Origin: an uncultured Peptococcaceae bacterium
GTDB lineage: Bacteria > Bacillota > Peptococcia > Peptococcales > Peptococcaceae
Reading direction: 5' to 3'
Length of the DNA stretch: 7,391 bases
NCBI GenBank assembly: GCA_937922955.1
Contig: CALAKO010000150.1
Coordinates: 1 to 7,391, forward strand
The position numbers were made by a program, and so were the translations under genes. A model generated the notes under the pieces. The model did no database searches and was not told the DNA's origin. It was given only the letters and a program-made list of their open reading frames with translations. This document shows, piece by piece, positions 6,564-7,391 of the stretch; the stretch's first letter is position 1; every line of letters starts with the position of its first letter.

Positions 6564-7277
6564 ATGATTCAGTTTACCAATGCGGGTCATACCTTTAAAA
6601 ATGGCACTGTTGGCTTAGCAGACATAAATTTAAAAATTGACGCAGGCGAATTTGTTTACATTGTAGGTGAAAGCGGCGCTGGAAAATCGACATTTGCTAA
6701 ACTTGTTTTGCGTGAATTGGCTGTTACCTCGGGGACAATTCGTGTGGATGGTGTGGATTTGGCTAAAATAAGAAAGCGCCGGATTCCGTATTATCGTCGA
6801 AAAATTGGCTTTGTTTTTCAAAATTTTCGTCTGCTTGCGGATCGCTCTGCCTTTGAAAATGTAGCGTTTGCTTGCGAATGTATTGGACTTCCGCGCAAAC
6901 AAGTTGTGCGGAGAACAAAAGAAGCGCTGGAATTCGTTGAGCTCTTAGATCGTAAGGACCACTATCCTCATGAGCTTTCTGGCGGTGAGCAACAGCGAGT
7001 CGCAATTGCCAGAGCAATTGTGAATAAGCCTCAGATTGTCATCGCTGATGAACCGACTGGGAATTTGGATCCAAAACACGGCGAAGAAATTTTTAGATTG
7101 TTTGAAGCTATTAATAGCATAGGGACGACCGTTATAATGGCAACTCATGATGAAATATTGGTAGACAAACACTTACATCGTGTGGTTACGTTGTCTGATG
7201 GCCGAATTGTACGTGATAGCATGAATGGAGGGTATTATTTAGATGTTCCTGACAAAAATGAAATATACCTTTCGTGA
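6564..7277 (+). CDS. ftsE: Cell division ATP-binding protein FtsE
   Basis: FtsE is the cytoplasmic ATPase of the FtsEX complex, which transmits ATP-driven changes across the membrane to cell-wall hydrolases during division. The 237-residue ABC protein carries every core motif: Walker A GESGAGKST at 35-43, Q-loop FQNFRLL at 85-91, signature LSGGEQQRVAIARA at 138-151, Walker B IVIADE at 158-163 with catalytic Glu163, D-loop LDP at 168-170, and the switch MATHD with His195. The segment FRLLADRSAFENVAFA, after the Q-loop, and PYYRRKIG are FtsE-specific and separate it from LolD/MacB-type ATPases. Walker A has Glu36 where many FtsE proteins have Pro. AAGGTG at 6549-6554 precedes the ATG by nine bases. 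The last 35 bases overlap ftsX. Confidence 0.95.
   Translation: MIQFTNAGHTFKNGTVGLADINLKIDAGEFVYIVGESGAGKSTFAKLVLRELAVTSGTIRVDGVDLAKIRKRRIPYYRRKIGFVFQNFRLLADRSAFENVAFACECIGLPRKQVVRRTKEALEFVELLDRKDHYPHELSGGEQQRVAIARAIVNKPQIVIADEPTGNLDPKHGEEIFRLFEAINSIGTTVIMATHDEILVDKHLHRVVTLSDGRIVRDSMNGGYYLDVPDKNEIYLS
7227..7233 (+). promoter_or_regulatory. Ribosome binding site for ftsX inside ftsE
   Basis: GGAGGGT lies within the ftsE coding region, nine bases before the ATG at 7243. It supports ftsX starting inside ftsE. The in-frame ATG at 7258 would be 24 bases away and is unlikely. Confidence 0.8.
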
Positions 7278-7391
7278 TAGTTTGCGTCAAATCACTCGGC
7301 ATAAATTGTTCTCTTTTTTGACGGTCTTAACCATTGCTATTACTTTAACCTTGCTAAGTGTTGCGATGTTGGTAGCTGCAAATAGCTATAA
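7243..7391 (+). CDS. ftsX: Cell division protein FtsX, N-terminal part (3' truncated by window edge)
   Basis: The frame is open from this ATG to the window end: 49 codons plus two bases. Residues 1-21 are basic (RDSLRQITRHKL near the end), typical of the short cytoplasmic tail of FtsX. Residues 22-46 form a strong hydrophobic segment that would be the first transmembrane helix. FtsX normally has four such helices, with a large extracellular loop after the first that binds a hydrolase or its regulator; that part is outside the window. Identity rests on position directly after ftsE plus this N-terminal pattern. The start overlaps ftsE by 35 bases, so translation is probably coupled and gives matched amounts of the two subunits. 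Confidence 0.88.
   Translation, partial: MFLTKMKYTFRDSLRQITRHKLFSFLTVLTIAITLTLLSVAMLVAANSY

Noticed and set aside
6630..7172. Three overlapping minus-strand frames inside ftsE
   Set aside because: All are opposite the conserved ABC motifs of ftsE and have no recognisable product.
1..7391. Search for CRISPR repeats, transposases, tRNA or rRNA genes, riboswitches and phage or defence genes
   Set aside because: Genes occupy almost the entire window and each has a housekeeping or envelope assignment. The longest intergenic gap is 65 bases, largely taken by the terminator. No array, inverted-repeat element or structured leader was seen.

Overview
The window is a gene-dense stretch of a low-GC Gram-positive (Bacillota) chromosome, most likely a Clostridia-type anaerobe. 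All genes are on the + strand. Shine-Dalgarno sites are mostly strong (AGGAGG, GGAGGTG, AAGGAGAG), and TAA, TAG and TGA all serve as stops, so the code is standard. The block yhbY-proB-nadD-yqeK-rsfS resembles the conserved neighbourhood downstream of obg in many Bacillota. An LL-diaminopimelate aminotransferase (DapL) adds weight to a clostridial or Eubacteriaceae-like source. The genus cannot be fixed from this sequence.

Layout. Positions 1-591 hold the 3' part of a secreted M23 peptidoglycan endopeptidase with an N-terminal coiled coil; its start lies off the left edge. An intrinsic terminator (590-628) ends that transcript. From 657 to the right edge, ten genes follow with gaps of at most 37 bases: yhbY, proB, nadD, yqeK, rsfS, murI, a DagK-type lipid kinase, dapL, ftsE and the first 49 codons of ftsX. 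Three junctions suggest translational coupling: nadD/yqeK share ATGA, one base separates murI from the lipid kinase gene, and ftsE/ftsX overlap by 35 bases. No terminator and no convincing internal promoter was seen in this block, so it looks like one long operon or a chain of overlapping transcripts.

Functional themes. The first half is housekeeping: ribosome assembly and silencing (YhbY, RsfS), NAD synthesis (NadD), dinucleotide hydrolysis (YqeK) and the first step of proline synthesis (ProB, with no proA beside it here). The second half concerns the envelope: D-glutamate (MurI) and LL-diaminopimelate (DapL) supply the peptidoglycan stem peptide, the lipid kinase acts on membrane lipids, and FtsEX is the transporter-like complex that in other bacteria switches on cell-wall hydrolases during division. 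The M23 protein at the left edge is of the broad kind that FtsEX controls, so the two ends of the window may be functionally linked.

Nothing here amounts to a new biological system. There are no mobile elements, CRISPR arrays, tRNA or rRNA genes, phage genes or riboswitches that I can support. The points most worth a second look are the terminator with a duplicated arm, the separation of the M23 gene from ftsEX, the ftsE/ftsX overlap, and two gene starts that a longest-ORF rule would probably misplace (rsfS and the lipid kinase gene).
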